Source: Nocardia sp. BMG111209
Lineage (GTDB): Bacteria; Actinomycetota; Actinomycetes; Mycobacteriales; Mycobacteriaceae
DNA: 64,000 bases
Direction of reading: 5' to 3'
Assembly (NCBI RefSeq): GCF_000381925.1
Contig: NZ_KB907307.1
Coordinates: forward strand, 4,836,001 to 4,900,000
Made by a program: the position numbers and the translations under genes. The notes under the pieces are model-generated. The model saw only the letters and a program-made list of their open reading frames with translations, searched no databases and was not told the DNA's origin. Shown piece after piece: positions 1 through 9,521 of this stretch. Position 1 is the stretch's first letter. Every line of letters begins with the position of its first letter.

Positions 1-901
1 CGGCGATATCGAGATCCTGCGCGGCGACCTGTCCGGCATCCTGTACCGGCGCACGGCCGGTGGTTGCGAATACCTCTTCGGCGACACCGTCACCGCCCTC
101 ACCGAGACCGCCGGCGGTGTGCACGTCGAATTCGCACACGCCGAGGCGCGCCGCTTCGACCTGGTGATCGGCTGCGACGGCATCCACTCCCGGGTGCGGC
201 GGCTGGCCTTCGGCCCCGAATCGGACTTCGTCGCCCACAAGGGCTACTACTACGCGATCGCCGGCGCCACACCGTGGGAGACGCCGGCCGACGGCCCCCG
301 CGAGCGCGCGGTGGCGCACGGCTGGAACACCCCCGGCCGCCTGGCCACCTCCGGCGGTTCGAAAGCCGCCCAGATGTACATGTTCACGTCCCCCGAACTC
401 GACTACGCCCGCGACGACATCGACGCCCAGCGCCGCCTGATCGCGGACCGATTCGCCGACATGGGCGGCGAGGTCCCCCGCATGCTCGCCGAACTGCCCC
501 ACCTGGACGGTTTCTACCTCGACTCGCTGAGCAAGGTGACGATGCGCGACTACACCAGCGGCCGCATCGCCCTGCTCGGCGACGCGGCCTACGGCATCAC
601 CCTCGGCGGCTTCGGCACCGGTCTCGCGGTGGTCGGCGCCTACGTCCTGGCCGGCGAACTCCGCACCGCCGCAGGCGATCACACGATCGCCTTTCCGCGC
701 TACCAGGAAATCATGAAGCGCTACACGAAACTCGCCGGCGGCTCGAACCCCGGCCCGTTCCTGGCCCCCGAAACCGCACTCGGCCTGCGCTTCCGGAACT
801 GGTTCCTCGGCTCCCGCGGCATGGACCTCATGTCGAAGTACACCGACCGCGCCAAGAACGACATCGAACTCCGGGACTACCCGGCGCTCGTGACCGCCTG
901 A
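1..901 (+). CDS. FAD-dependent monooxygenase, 3' part only
   Basis: The gene enters from the left edge; about 299 C-terminal residues are visible, read in frame from base 2. It shows two hallmarks of the PHBH-fold flavoprotein hydroxylases: the DG motif (VIGCDGIHSRVRRL, near visible residue 55) and the GD motif (RIALLGDAAYG, near residue 187) that contacts FAD ribityl and pyrophosphate. The FAD Rossmann start (GxGxxG) lies outside the window. Family members hydroxylate aromatic or polyketide substrates, or act in drug inactivation, using NAD(P)H; the substrate here cannot be told. An ATG exists at 119 but the reading frame is clearly homologous upstream of it. Confidence 0.85.
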   Translation, partial: GDIEILRGDLSGILYRRTAGGCEYLFGDTVTALTETAGGVHVEFAHAEARRFDLVIGCDGIHSRVRRLAFGPESDFVAHKGYYYAIAGATPWETPADGPRERAVAHGWNTPGRLATSGGSKAAQMYMFTSPELDYARDDIDAQRRLIADRFADMGGEVPRMLAELPHLDGFYLDSLSKVTMRDYTSGRIALLGDAAYGITLGGFGTGLAVVGAYVLAGELRTAAGDHTIAFPRYQEIMKRYTKLAGGSNPGPFLAPETALGLRFRNWFLGSRGMDLMSKYTDRAKNDIELRDYPALVTA

Positions 902-1032
902 GCGACTGTCCACACCCCTGACAGCGAGATGTGCTGCGGCCGTGCGCTGTTCGATTTTCACTCGCGTCCGGGGCGGGGATGTTCTACAGTGACGGACGGG
1001 AGGGACTGGGGATGTCCACGGGGAGAAGTGCG

Positions 1033-1482
1033 ATGAAATCGTTTACTGGACAGTCATGCTCACGTACGGCCGGGGCGCTCACGATGCTGGCCGCGGTCAC
1101 CGTGATCGCCGGCTGCGGTGGCAGCGATGATGTGGTCAGCGCGAGTCCGGACCAGAGTCAGATGGAATCGAACCTGCGCGCGGTGATGAACGCGAAGACC
1201 CCGCGCGACGCGTCCGGGCAGTACTGCGCGCAGTTCGCGGAGATCTTCAGCAGCATTCCCGCCGAACTGAGCACCGGTTTCTCCGCCGCCAAGCCGCGCG
1301 GGACGCTGACCAAGCTGCAGAAGGTCCAGATCACCGGCGACAAGGCGACCGCCGAGGCGGTCGGCAAGTCCGACACCGGCGGCGACGCCAGCGGTCCGGT
1401 CACCTTCCGGAAAGAGAACGGCACCTGGAAGTACTGCCCCGACCTGGGCATGCCGGCCGTGACCCCGCCACCGACGAAGTGA
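1033..1482 (+). CDS. Lipoprotein with NTF2-like/DUF4878-like domain
   Basis: About 149 aa. The N-terminus is a lipoprotein signal: positive start, hydrophobic stretch and a lipobox ending AGC with the acylated Cys at residue 28. The mature part carries the pattern of small secreted NTF2-like proteins: an amphipathic helix, paired Cys (QYCAQF and KYCPD), and the ending TGDKATAE..VTFRKENGTWKYC. No enzymatic residues are evident. The ATG at 1033 follows GGAGAA with 6 nt spacing; an in-frame ATG at 1012 is also possible. It is first of a co-directional set (gap 15 nt to the next gene) that ends in a toxin/immunity-like pair, so it may assist surface localisation of those products; that role is inference. 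Confidence 0.75.
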   Translation: MKSFTGQSCSRTAGALTMLAAVTVIAGCGGSDDVVSASPDQSQMESNLRAVMNAKTPRDASGQYCAQFAEIFSSIPAELSTGFSAAKPRGTLTKLQKVQITGDKATAEAVGKSDTGGDASGPVTFRKENGTWKYCPDLGMPAVTPPPTK

Positions 1483-1497
1483 TGCGGGTGAGCGGGC

Positions 1498-1935
1498 ATG
1501 AGAATTCCTGGCTGGTTGCGGTCCCGCCGCGCGCTGGTGCTGATCGCGGCGGCGCTCGTGGTGGTGGTCGTCGCGGGTATCGGCATCGCCTTGGTGCTGG
1601 GCGGGCACCGCATGTCGCCCGCTGAGCGGGAGGCGCGGAGCGAGGCGGAGATCGAGCATGTGCTGCGCACGGTGCTGGATGCGGAGCGGCCCGCCGCGGT
1701 GATCGATCTGCACAGCGCGGAGATGCGGGCGCGCTTTCATCTCGCTCAGGCGAACGGGCTGTTGCCGGAGAAGAACGATCGCAGCGATCAAGGCGAGATC
1801 CTCTATGTCAGCAACTATTTGATCGACGGCGATCTGGCCAATGCTGATGTGACCCGGCTCTATCCGGACCTCACCGAGATCACCAGTACTTTCGTTCTCG
1901 TCAGGGAGGGCGGGAAATGGCTTCTGGCAGGCTGA
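1498..1935 (+). CDS. Single-pass membrane protein with NTF2-like ectodomain
   Basis: 145 aa. Residues 12-34 form one very hydrophobic transmembrane segment (runs of V, A, I, L) after a basic N-terminus, so the C-terminal ~110 residues should be extracytoplasmic. That part has the helix then sheet layout of small NTF2-like proteins and ends in VREGGKWLLAG, similar to the ending of the preceding lipoprotein (KENGTWKYC). It lies 15 nt after that lipoprotein and its last 19 nt overlap the start of the secreted toxin-like gene, which points to translational coupling. Function unknown. Confidence 0.7.
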   Translation: MRIPGWLRSRRALVLIAAALVVVVVAGIGIALVLGGHRMSPAEREARSEAEIEHVLRTVLDAERPAAVIDLHSAEMRARFHLAQANGLLPEKNDRSDQGEILYVSNYLIDGDLANADVTRLYPDLTEITSTFVLVREGGKWLLAG

Positions 1936-3179
1936 ATCTCGTCCGCTTCTCGGCTTTTCTGGTCGCACTCGTGGTCGCGGCGGTGCTGGGTGCCGGTACC
2001 GCCGTCCAGGCGCAGGCGCCCGCACCACCGCCGATCGACCCGGCGTGCGCGACCTTGCCGCAGCGGGCCCTCGCGCACAATGACGCGGCCGAGGCGCACA
2101 ACAGTCAGGAAGCGGGTATCGACCACACCGATGCCGGTGTGGTGACGTCGTTCAACAACGTCAGCAAGCAGCTCAACGACGAGAAGGCAACGCTCGAGCA
2201 GGAACGCGCGAGCTGTGTCACCGCGATTCAGCAGGCACAGGCGGCCACTCGTGCGACCGCTCCCGGTAAACCGGTCCCCGTTTCGAAAGGCCCGCGCGGC
2301 CCACCGAGCAAGAGTGAGACGGTCAATGCCTCGCTCGCCGACAAGGCGAAGGATCCGACCTACGTCTACCGGTACTACGACAACGCCGGTCCCAACGGCG
2401 AAAAGCGCCGGCGCAATCCCAACGAGGTCGACCTCAACGGCAAACCCGTTCCGGTCCTCCGCCAGGACGCTGCCGACCCGACTCAGTATTTCCCGGTCCC
2501 CGATACAGCAATTCCGCCGCAATTCGTGTCCGGTAGCCGCGATCGGCAGAACGCCTCCCTTCCGCAATGGGTGGGTGTCGCCGAGCAGATGTCGGCCCGT
2601 TCGATGGCCACCATGATGGTGAACACATGGGAAGCACAGGAGCACCGGGAAATCGCGGCCACCGGTGCGGTCAGCCCGCAGACCGCCGCCGCGCTCGACG
2701 CGGTCTACACCGCACAGACGAAGGCGGGCGAGCAGGTCGGGCTGTACGCCGGTCAGCAGTTCCTGGACACCGCCTACCCGGTAGCCCGGTACGACCGGAG
2801 TCCTTCGCTCACCGATCCGGCGAACGACAAGTCCGGGACATTCGACGGGGTCTACGAGATAACCGACAAGGCAACCGGGGCGAAGAAGATACTCATCCTC
2901 GAGGCGAAGAGTCCGAATTCCGCGTTGGGGTCCCGCAAGGGTGCACAGAACGAGAATTGCAAACAAGGTTCGCGCTGCTATTATGACAGCATCGTGCTCG
3001 CACTCACCAATAGTACGTCCGCAATCGAAAGAGACCTCGGATTCCGGCTCTCGACCACCCCCGATTCGGATATCGAATACATCCTGGTACGTGCCATGGT
3101 CGCCGAAGAGCAGAGGGACGGGGTCACCGATCAACGATACGACGGGTATCGGAGCGAGCAGTTCGACCTGACAAGATAG
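1917..3179 (+). CDS. Secreted protein with C-terminal REase-fold (Tox-REase-7-like) nuclease toxin domain
   Basis: 420 aa. Residues 1-33 are a Sec signal peptide (cleavage near VQAQA). Residues 38-105 are Ala/Gln-rich and probably helical, and 105-200 are a Pro/Gly-rich linker. The C-terminal ~130 residues match the restriction-endonuclease-like toxin domains of polymorphic toxins: D310 in FDGVY, E329 and K331 in ILEAKSP, then SALGSR and QGSRCYYDS, i.e. the D...ExK metal site followed by the LG-R and QG-Y motifs. It probably cuts nucleic acid in a rival cell. The start overlaps the preceding gene by 19 nt, and an Imm49-like gene begins 5 nt after its stop. There is no WXG or LXG module, so export would be by Sec. 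Active toxicity is inferred. Confidence 0.7.
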   Translation: MASGRLNLVRFSAFLVALVVAAVLGAGTAVQAQAPAPPPIDPACATLPQRALAHNDAAEAHNSQEAGIDHTDAGVVTSFNNVSKQLNDEKATLEQERASCVTAIQQAQAATRATAPGKPVPVSKGPRGPPSKSETVNASLADKAKDPTYVYRYYDNAGPNGEKRRRNPNEVDLNGKPVPVLRQDAADPTQYFPVPDTAIPPQFVSGSRDRQNASLPQWVGVAEQMSARSMATMMVNTWEAQEHREIAATGAVSPQTAAALDAVYTAQTKAGEQVGLYAGQQFLDTAYPVARYDRSPSLTDPANDKSGTFDGVYEITDKATGAKKILILEAKSPNSALGSRKGAQNENCKQGSRCYYDSIVLALTNSTSAIERDLGFRLSTTPDSDIEYILVRAMVAEEQRDGVTDQRYDGYRSEQFDLTR

Positions 3180-3184
3180 GCATC

Positions 3185-4066
3185 ATGACCGTGGATGTGC
3201 CCCGCCACTCGATCGATCTCTCGCTCTTCGAAGGCCGCGCCGCCGAATACAGTGAACATCTCGCCAGGTTGCTGCCGTTGCTGGAAACGATGCCGGACAA
3301 GTTCGTATTCGCCTGCGGGACAGCGAACTCGTTGTTGTCGGTGCAGTCGCTGGCCGATCCGCAGGGGCTGAGCCGGTCGACGCAAGAGGCCGCGCTGCGG
3401 AACGAGCAGCTCGCCGTCGGCATGTTCCAGGTCACCGACGTCGGGTTCGCCGGACAGGCCGCGACAGTGTCACTGCGAGTGCTCGATACGGAACTGACCA
3501 TTCCCGCGAAGCGGAATCACGCTGCTACCCAAGGGAGCTGGCGAGAGGCGTTCTGGTGGTCCCGCATCGCCCGCGACGACGACGCCTCGACGCTTCTCTC
3601 CCGGTTCCCGGTCGACCGCTTGCGCAACACCGGCGACGGCAGTTGGAGCAGTGAATTCACCTATCAGTGGGTATCGATTCTGCAGGATGCCTGGCTGGCC
3701 GGTCTGCGCGAACAAACAGGGCGGGTGAACAGCCTCGCTACGAACGAAGACGTCAGCGGACCCGAGGGCCAATACAGGACCGACCACCTACTGCGGCCTC
3801 CGATGGACGTCTTCGACGCCCTCGCAGCAGGCGACGGTGAGCGATTCGATCAGGCTCTCGCGGATGCCTTGATCGAATACCGGACGTTCTACGACACCGC
3901 TCGAGCACGGACCGATCCCAGTGGATTCGTTTCGGTACCACTGCTGGCCCTCGCCTGCTGGGCCCATGACCTCGGCCTGCCCGTCACCGTCGAATCCGAC
4001 TACATACCTAAACATTTCATCGAGAACCCCGACTGGGTGGCCGAACTCACCGCCACCTCCACCTAG
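3185..4066 (+). CDS. Imm49-family immunity protein
   Basis: 293 aa, cytosolic, mostly helical, without signal or membrane segments. It resembles the Imm49 immunity proteins common in Streptomyces and relatives: a central WWSRIARDDD segment, then FTYQWVSILQDAWLAGL, a VFDALAAGDGERFDQAL helix, and the characteristic ending ALACWAHDLG followed by VESDYIPKH. Family members neutralise polymorphic-toxin domains encoded next to them. It starts 5 nt after the stop of the REase-fold secreted protein, the normal toxin-immunity order. Stop at 4064-4066. The family call is from memory of the motif pattern; a profile search would settle it. Confidence 0.7.
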   Translation: MTVDVPRHSIDLSLFEGRAAEYSEHLARLLPLLETMPDKFVFACGTANSLLSVQSLADPQGLSRSTQEAALRNEQLAVGMFQVTDVGFAGQAATVSLRVLDTELTIPAKRNHAATQGSWREAFWWSRIARDDDASTLLSRFPVDRLRNTGDGSWSSEFTYQWVSILQDAWLAGLREQTGRVNSLATNEDVSGPEGQYRTDHLLRPPMDVFDALAAGDGERFDQALADALIEYRTFYDTARARTDPSGFVSVPLLALACWAHDLGLPVTVESDYIPKHFIENPDWVAELTATST

Positions 4067-4096
4067 ATCCGGAGGTGGCGGGACCGCGATCGAAAA

Positions 4097-5503
4097 CTAT
4101 TGCCCGTCCTGAACTTTCGCCATCGACAGCACATCCAGCCGCCGGTCCAGTTCCGCTTCCGACAGCTTGTCCCCGATCAGTCCGCGGTCGATCACGGTCC
4201 GACGGATCGTCTTGTGCTCCTTCAGTGCTTCCTTCGCGACCGCCGCGGCCTCCTCGTAGCCGATGGCCGAGTTCAGGGGGGTGACGATGGAGGGTGAGGA
4301 TTCGGCGAGGTGGCGGAGGTGGTCGATGTCCGCGGTGAGGCCCGTGATGCAGCGGTCGGCGAACAGGCGGGAGACGTTGGCCAGCAGGCGGATCGACTCC
4401 AGGATGTTGCGGGCCATCATCGGGATGTAGACGTTGAGTTCGAAGGCGCCGTTGCCGCCGCCCCAGGCGATGGCCGCGTCGTTGCCGATCACCTGGGCCG
4501 CTACCTGGGTAACCGCTTCCGGGAGAACGGGATTCACCTTGCCGGGCATGATCGAGGAGCCGGGCTGGAGGTCGGGCAGGTGGAGTTCGCCGAGGCCGGT
4601 GAGGGGGCCGGAGCCCATCCAGCGGATGTCGTTGGCGATCTTGGTGAGGCTGATCGCGACCGTGCGCAGGGCGCCGGACAATTCCACCAGGCCGTCGCGG
4701 GCCGCCTGGGCCTCGAAATGGTTTCGGGCCTCGGACAATTGGTCCAGGCCGGTGACGCGGCGCAGTTCCGCGGCGACCTGTCCGCCGAAGCCGTCGGGGG
4801 CGTTCAGGCCGGTGCCGACCGCGGTGCCGCCGATCGCGAGTTCGCCGACCCGGGGCAGGGTCGCGGCCAGGCGCTCGATGCCGGCCTCGATCTGGTGGGT
4901 GTAGCCGCCGAACTCCTGGCCGAGGGTCACCGGGACCGCGTCCATCAGGTGGGTGCGGCCGGACTTCACGACCGTGCGCCACTCGGTTGCCTTGTCCAGC
5001 AATCGAAGTCGCAGATGGTCCAGGGACGGGATGAGGTCCTTCACCACCGCCTCGGTCGCGGCGAGGTGGGTCGCGGTCGGGAAGGTGTCGTTGGACGACT
5101 GCGACATGTTGACGTCGTCGTTGGGGTGCACGGTCACGCCGGCGCGGGCGGCCAGGGACGCGATCACCTCGTTGGCGTTCATATTCGAGCTGGTACCGGA
5201 ACCGGTCTGGAACACGTCGATCGGGAACTGGTCGTCGTGCCGGCCCGCCGCGATCTCGCCCGCCGCGGCGGCGATGGCATCGGCCTTCGTGGCGTCCAGC
5301 AGGCCCAGATCCCGATTCACCGTGGCGCACGCGGCTTTCAGCAGGCCCAGCGCGCGGATCTGCGCGCGTTCCAGACCGCGGCCGCTGATCGGGAAATTCT
5401 CCACCGCACGCTGAGTCTGCGCGCGCCACAACGCGGCCGCCGGGACCCGCACTTCTCCCATCGTGTCCCGCTCGATTCGGTACTGAGTCTGGTCTTCGCT
5501 CAT
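4097..5503 (-). CDS. fumC: Class II fumarate hydratase
   Basis: 468 aa, the usual length for class II fumarases. It interconverts fumarate and L-malate in the TCA cycle as a cytosolic homotetramer without an iron-sulfur cluster. The superfamily signature [11 protein letters not shown] lies near residue 316 (mobile catalytic loop), with [15 protein letters not shown] near residue 105 and SSNDTFPT near residue 140. The frame is open far upstream, but ATG at 5503 ([21 protein letters not shown]) is the conserved fumarase N-terminus. It is convergent with the Imm49-like gene (30 nt gap) and divergent from the LLM oxidoreductase. Confidence 0.95.
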   Translation of the reverse strand: MSEDQTQYRIERDTMGEVRVPAAALWRAQTQRAVENFPISGRGLERAQIRALGLLKAACATVNRDLGLLDATKADAIAAAAGEIAAGRHDDQFPIDVFQTGSGTSSNMNANEVIASLAARAGVTVHPNDDVNMSQSSNDTFPTATHLAATEAVVKDLIPSLDHLRLRLLDKATEWRTVVKSGRTHLMDAVPVTLGQEFGGYTHQIEAGIERLAATLPRVGELAIGGTAVGTGLNAPDGFGGQVAAELRRVTGLDQLSEARNHFEAQAARDGLVELSGALRTVAISLTKIANDIRWMGSGPLTGLGELHLPDLQPGSSIMPGKVNPVLPEAVTQVAAQVIGNDAAIAWGGGNGAFELNVYIPMMARNILESIRLLANVSRLFADRCITGLTADIDHLRHLAESSPSIVTPLNSAIGYEEAAAVAKEALKEHKTIRRTVIDRGLIGDKLSEAELDRRLDVLSMAKVQDGQ

Positions 5504-5665
5504 GATTCCGACACTATGCGCGGCATCGGGGAAAATGGGCTGCCACGCGTGAGTGGATTCGCACAGCAGCGCCGGGAATATCGGGTTATACGCGCCTGAC
5601 CGGGCCTTTACCAGGGCCGGTTTGTCACTGCCGGACCGTGACCGCCGAGCGGTAGTTTGGCGGCC

Positions 5666-6631
5666 ATGAGCATTCGTCTCGGGTATCAGATGCCCTATTT
5701 CAGCCACGCTGCCTCGCCACGCGAGCTGTTCCCTCAGGTCATCGCCCAGGCGCAGGCCGCGGAGGCGGCCGGTTTCGACGCCGCCCTGGTGATGGACCAC
5801 TTCTACCAGCTGCCGACGATGGGCACGCCCGACGAGCCGATGCTCGAGGCGTACACCGCGCTCGGCGCGCTGGCCACCGCCACCTCGCGCATCCAGCTGT
5901 CGACGCTGGTCACCGGCAACACCTACCGCAATCCGGCCATGCTGGCCAAGACCGTCACCACCCTGGACATGGTCAGCGGCGGTCGCGCGGTGCTGGGTAT
6001 CGGCGCGGGCTGGTTCGAGTTGGAGCACAACTCGTTCGGCTACGAATTCGGCACCTTCACGGATCGGTTCCAGCGACTCGACGAGGCGCTGCAGATCATC
6101 GCGCCGATGTTGCACGGGCAGCGGCCCACGGTGAACGGCAAGTGGTACCACACCGTGGAGGCCATCAACGAGCCGCGCATCCGCGACGATCTGCCGATCA
6201 TGCTCGGCGGCAGCGGCGAGAAGAAGACCTTCGCCCTGGCCGCGCGCTACGCCGACCATCTCAACATCATCTGCAACGCCGGCGAACTGCCGCAGAAGAT
6301 CGACGCGCTGCACCAGCGCTGCGCGGAGATCGGCCGCGATCCGAAGACCCTGGAGACCAGCTACCTGGCCTTCACGATCATCGACGCCGACGGTGACCGG
6401 GCGCACAAACTGAAGCAGGACATGCTGGATCGGCAGACTGCGCTGGTCGGCGCACCCGTCCCGGCCGATCGGATCTTCGTCGGCGATCCGGACGACGTCG
6501 CCGAGCAGATCCAGCGCCGGATCCTCGATCAGGGCGTCGACGGCGTCATCTGCAACATGATCGCCAACGGGCACGAGGAGGGCATCCTCGAACTGGCCGG
6601 CAAGGCGCTCGGACCGCTGGTCCACAAGTAA
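5666..6631 (+). CDS. LLM class (F420-dependent type) oxidoreductase
   Basis: 321 aa luciferase-like TIM-barrel protein. Visible family features are the N-terminal strand [18 protein letters not shown] near residue 47, the [24 protein letters not shown] block, and [16 protein letters not shown], typical of mycobacterial and nocardial F420-dependent LLM proteins. F420 (rather than FMN) use is inferred from this subgroup. Substrate unknown. The ATG at 5666 is preferred; a TTG at 5657 is in frame (adds three residues) but has no better ribosome site. The 3' end shows a small repeat expansion described separately. Confidence 0.85.
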   Translation: MSIRLGYQMPYFSHAASPRELFPQVIAQAQAAEAAGFDAALVMDHFYQLPTMGTPDEPMLEAYTALGALATATSRIQLSTLVTGNTYRNPAMLAKTVTTLDMVSGGRAVLGIGAGWFELEHNSFGYEFGTFTDRFQRLDEALQIIAPMLHGQRPTVNGKWYHTVEAINEPRIRDDLPIMLGGSGEKKTFALAARYADHLNIICNAGELPQKIDALHQRCAEIGRDPKTLETSYLAFTIIDADGDRAHKLKQDMLDRQTALVGAPVPADRIFVGDPDDVAEQIQRRILDQGVDGVICNMIANGHEEGILELAGKALGPLVHK

Positions 6632-6676
6632 TCTGCACCGCTGGTCCAGCCTGCACCGCTGGTCCACAAGTGGTCC
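6616..6676 (+). repeat. Threefold short direct repeat at the end of the LLM oxidoreductase gene
   Basis: The core ACCGCTGGTCCA occurs three times in about 60 bp: across the last codons of the LLM gene, then twice after its stop within TGCACCGCTGGTCCA units; the outer copies extend to CCACAAGT. It looks like slippage duplication of the gene end. The stop codon lies between the first and second copies, so copies two and three are untranslated. Confidence 0.7.
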
Positions 6677-6687
6677 GCGAAACGACA

Positions 6688-6720
6688 GAGCCCCTCGCGC
6701 CGCACCGGCGCGAGGGGCTC
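6688..6720. terminator. Bidirectional hairpin terminator between LLM gene and glyA
   Basis: Perfect 14-bp stem (GAGCCCCTCGCGCC with its complement, loop GCACC) in the gap between convergent genes. No T-tract follows on either side, which is common for actinobacterial terminators. Confidence 0.75.
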
Positions 6721-6737
6721 GATCCGTTCGGATGCGC

Positions 6738-8033
6738 TCAGCCGAGCAGGCGCCACTCCTCCAGGCCCTCGTACAGCGGGAAGTCGCGGGCCAGTTTCGA
6801 CACCCGCGCGCGCAGCGACTCGGCATCGGCCGCGCCGGTGAGCGCGGTGGCGATGATGTCGGCGACCTCGGCGAATTCGGTGTCACCGAAGCCTCGGGTG
6901 GCCAGCGCCGCAGTGCCGATCCGCAGGCCGGAGGTGACCATCGGCGGCCGCGGGTCGAACGGCACGGCGTTGCGGTTCACGGTGATGCCGATCTCGTGCA
7001 GCAGATCCTCGCCCTGCTGGCCGTCCAGCGCCGAATTCCGCAGATCCACCAGCACCAGGTGCACGTCGGTGCCGCCGGTGAGCACGGCGATGCCCTTGGT
7101 CTGCACATCGGCGGCGGTCAGCCGCTCGGCCAGCAGCTTCGCACCGGACAGCGTGCGCTCCTGGCGCTGCTTGAACTCGTCGGTACCGGCGATCTTGAAC
7201 GCCGCGGCCTTGGCGGCGATCACATGCATCAGCGGCCCGCCCTGCTGACCCGGGAACACCGCGCTGTTCAGCTTCTTCGCGAACTCCTGCTTGGCCAGGA
7301 TCAGCCCCGAACGCGGGCCGCCGAGGGTCTTGTGCACAGTGGACGACACCACATCCGCGTGCGCGACCGGCGACGGGTGCAGACCGGCGGCGACCAGGCC
7401 CGCGAAATGCGCCATATCGACCCAGAGGTAGGCGCCGACCTCGTCGGCGATCTCCCGGAACGCCGCGAAATCCAGATGCCGCGGATAGGCCGACCAGCCG
7501 GCCACGATCACCGTGGGCCGCGCGTCCTTGGCCTGCTTGCGCACCTCGTCCATATCGATGCGGTGGTCTTCCTTGCTGACCCCGTACGCGTGCACCTCGT
7601 ACAACTTGCCGGAGAAGTTCAGCCGCATACCGTGGGTGAGGTGACCGCCGTGCGCGAGGTCCAGGCCGAGCAGCCGGTCGCCCGGATTCATCAGCGCCAT
7701 CAGCACGGCCGCGTTGGCCTGCGCGCCGGAATGCGGCTGCACATTGGCGAATTCGGCCCCGAACAGCTCCTTGACCCGGTTGCGGGCCAGATCCTCGACG
7801 ACGTCGACGTGCTCACACCCACCGTAGTAGCGGCGACCCGGATATCCCTCGGCGTACTTGTTGGTCAGTACGCTGCCCTGCGCCTGCAACACCGCGCGCG
7901 GTACGAAATTCTCCGAGGCGATCATCTCGAGCGTGTCGCGTTCGCGGGCCAATTCGCCGGCCATCGCGGTCGCGAGCTCGGGGTCCAGGTCGGCGAGCGA
8001 CTGGGTATTGACAGAAGCGGTCGTCTGGGTCAC
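6738..8033 (-). CDS. glyA: Serine hydroxymethyltransferase
   Basis: 431 aa, full length. PLP enzyme that converts serine and tetrahydrofolate to glycine and 5,10-methylene-THF. Seen in the sequence: [43 protein letters not shown], and the PLP lysine motif [14 protein letters not shown] (Lys near 235). Starts at GTG 8033 (protein begins MTQTTASVN). In mycobacteria glyA is close to coaA, as it is here. Convergent with the LLM gene across a hairpin. Confidence 0.96.
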   Translation of the reverse strand: MTQTTASVNTQSLADLDPELATAMAGELARERDTLEMIASENFVPRAVLQAQGSVLTNKYAEGYPGRRYYGGCEHVDVVEDLARNRVKELFGAEFANVQPHSGAQANAAVLMALMNPGDRLLGLDLAHGGHLTHGMRLNFSGKLYEVHAYGVSKEDHRIDMDEVRKQAKDARPTVIVAGWSAYPRHLDFAAFREIADEVGAYLWVDMAHFAGLVAAGLHPSPVAHADVVSSTVHKTLGGPRSGLILAKQEFAKKLNSAVFPGQQGGPLMHVIAAKAAAFKIAGTDEFKQRQERTLSGAKLLAERLTAADVQTKGIAVLTGGTDVHLVLVDLRNSALDGQQGEDLLHEIGITVNRNAVPFDPRPPMVTSGLRIGTAALATRGFGDTEFAEVADIIATALTGAADAESLRARVSKLARDFPLYEGLEEWRLLG

Positions 8034-8191
8034 CAGGACAGTCTAGGTGTCCGACCGGAGCCTTCCGGTGCGGGATACCCCAGCTTCCAGGGCTGCCGAG
8101 CCGCCCGGAATGCCGTAACGTACGCCGCGCGCGCATGTCGCATCCGGCAGCGGCCGGGTGGGCTTCACATCATGAGTTCACAGAGGTACCA

Positions 8192-8320
8192 ATGCTCTTC
8201 TCCGCGGCGCCCATCGCAACCACCGGGACCTTCCTCGACACCATCCTGGCCCTGCTGGCCTCGGCCTGCAGCATCTCCGCCAGCGGCAGCCCGTCCTGCA
8301 ACACCTGGACCACGTTCTGA
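8192..8320 (+). CDS. Small hydrophobic peptide, 42 aa, hypothetical
   Basis: The ORF begins at ATG 8192 with AGAGG 5 nt upstream, a good ribosome site, and stops 1 nt before the convergent DUF885 gene ends. The product is short with one hydrophobic stretch (FLDTILALLASACSIS) and ends SCNTWTTF. An upstream in-frame ATG at 8135 lacks a ribosome site. No family recognised; it could be a small membrane peptide or a chance ORF. Confidence 0.4.
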   Translation: MLFSAAPIATTGTFLDTILALLASACSISASGSPSCNTWTTF

Positions 8321-8321
8321 C

Positions 8322-9521
8322 CTAGGACATCCGGCGGAGCGCACCGGGTGTGAGCGGTTCGTCCAGCAGCCGGCCGAAGCGGTCGGCGCGGTCGTCCGCG
8401 TCGGCGGCCCGGTCCAGCCAGTCGCCGAGCAGCCGGTACCCCTCCACATAGGTGCTGATGTAGGCCCGCCACAGCGGTGACGACAGGAATCGCAGCGACT
8501 GCCTGGCCCGTTCCGGCGTGGTCAGGCTCCAGCGCTGGAGGAATTCGGCCACCTCGTCGGCGTCGCGGCCGCGGTCGTGCAGCAGCAGGGCCGCGTCCTG
8601 TCGCACGCCGAGCAGTTTCGCGGCGGCGAGGGAGACCCGCTCGGCGCGCTCACCGTCGAAGCGCAGGCCCAGGTCGGCGTAGATCTCCTCGGCCCAGCGG
8701 CCCCAGCCGGGGCCGACGATCGACTTCAGCGCCAGATCCGCCAGGCCCTCGGCCATCAGGCATTGCGGCGTGTTCACCAGGAACAGGGTCTGCTCGGCCT
8801 GTCCGGCCGACACCAGGCCCGCCTCCTTGCGGCAGTGTTCGGTGTGATGGCCCGGGTAGGCCTCGTGCGCGATCAGCGCGGGCAGATGTGCCATGTGCTG
8901 TTTCAGATCGGAGTTGATCGCGACCTTGGAGCGGTAGTCGCCCAGGTAGTAGTTGAACCCGGACCACGGCTTGTCGCCGACCACCTCGTAGTCGATCTGT
9001 TCGTGATCGGGCAGCGGATACCGGGCCCGCACCTTCTCCCGCAGCGCGCCGGAGAAGGCGTCCACGCAGTCGCGCAGCCGCTCGGACGGGATCTCGTCGG
9101 CCTTGCGGTGCGCGGTCATCCGGTCCAGCAGAGGTCCGTCGCCGGCCAGCACCTCGTCCAGGTGCCGGTGCGCCTCCCGATAGTCCTCGACCTCGCCGGG
9201 CGCGATGTCGACGTCGAAATACTCGCGGACCTCCTCGACGAACGGGATCGCGTCGCCCGCGAACTTGCGCGCCGAACATTCCAGCGCGCGCAGATGCACC
9301 TCGAGGAATTCCGCGCGGGCGGCCGGCAGCCCGGCCGCGGGCACCTCCCGGCGCAACTCGGCGGCCCGGCGGGCCAGCGCGCGCGGCTGTGGGGCGGGAC
9401 CGTCGGTCACCTCCCGGCGCAGTGCCGGATCGCCGGTGTAGGCATCGACGAAACCGGGTTCGAGACGGTCGAATGCCAGCCCCAGCCGGAGGTATTCCGG
9501 CACCAGCGAGTGCGCGTCCAT
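8322..9521 (-). CDS. DUF885 family zinc-peptidase-like protein
   Basis: 399 aa. The DUF885 hallmark HEAYPGHHTEH, a gluzincin-like HExxxxxH zinc motif, is present near residue 220, with a downstream Glu in MAEGLADLAL as a likely further ligand. Family members are thought to be metallo-carboxypeptidase-like. The frame is open to 9653, but ATG at 9521 (MDAHSLVPEYLRLGLAF) fits the family start; the upstream residues are Arg-rich and look like translated promoter. No signal peptide. Divergent from coaA over about 250 bp. Confidence 0.8.
   Translation of the reverse strand: MDAHSLVPEYLRLGLAFDRLEPGFVDAYTGDPALRREVTDGPAPQPRALARRAAELRREVPAAGLPAARAEFLEVHLRALECSARKFAGDAIPFVEEVREYFDVDIAPGEVEDYREAHRHLDEVLAGDGPLLDRMTAHRKADEIPSERLRDCVDAFSGALREKVRARYPLPDHEQIDYEVVGDKPWSGFNYYLGDYRSKVAINSDLKQHMAHLPALIAHEAYPGHHTEHCRKEAGLVSAGQAEQTLFLVNTPQCLMAEGLADLALKSIVGPGWGRWAEEIYADLGLRFDGERAERVSLAAAKLLGVRQDAALLLHDRGRDADEVAEFLQRWSLTTPERARQSLRFLSSPLWRAYISTYVEGYRLLGDWLDRAADADDRADRFGRLLDEPLTPGALRRMS

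Noticed and set aside
4097..6886. A single 929-codon minus-strand frame containing fumarase at its end
   Set aside because: Only the last 468 codons are fumarase-like. The upstream part is antisense to the LLM oxidoreductase and an artefact of high GC.
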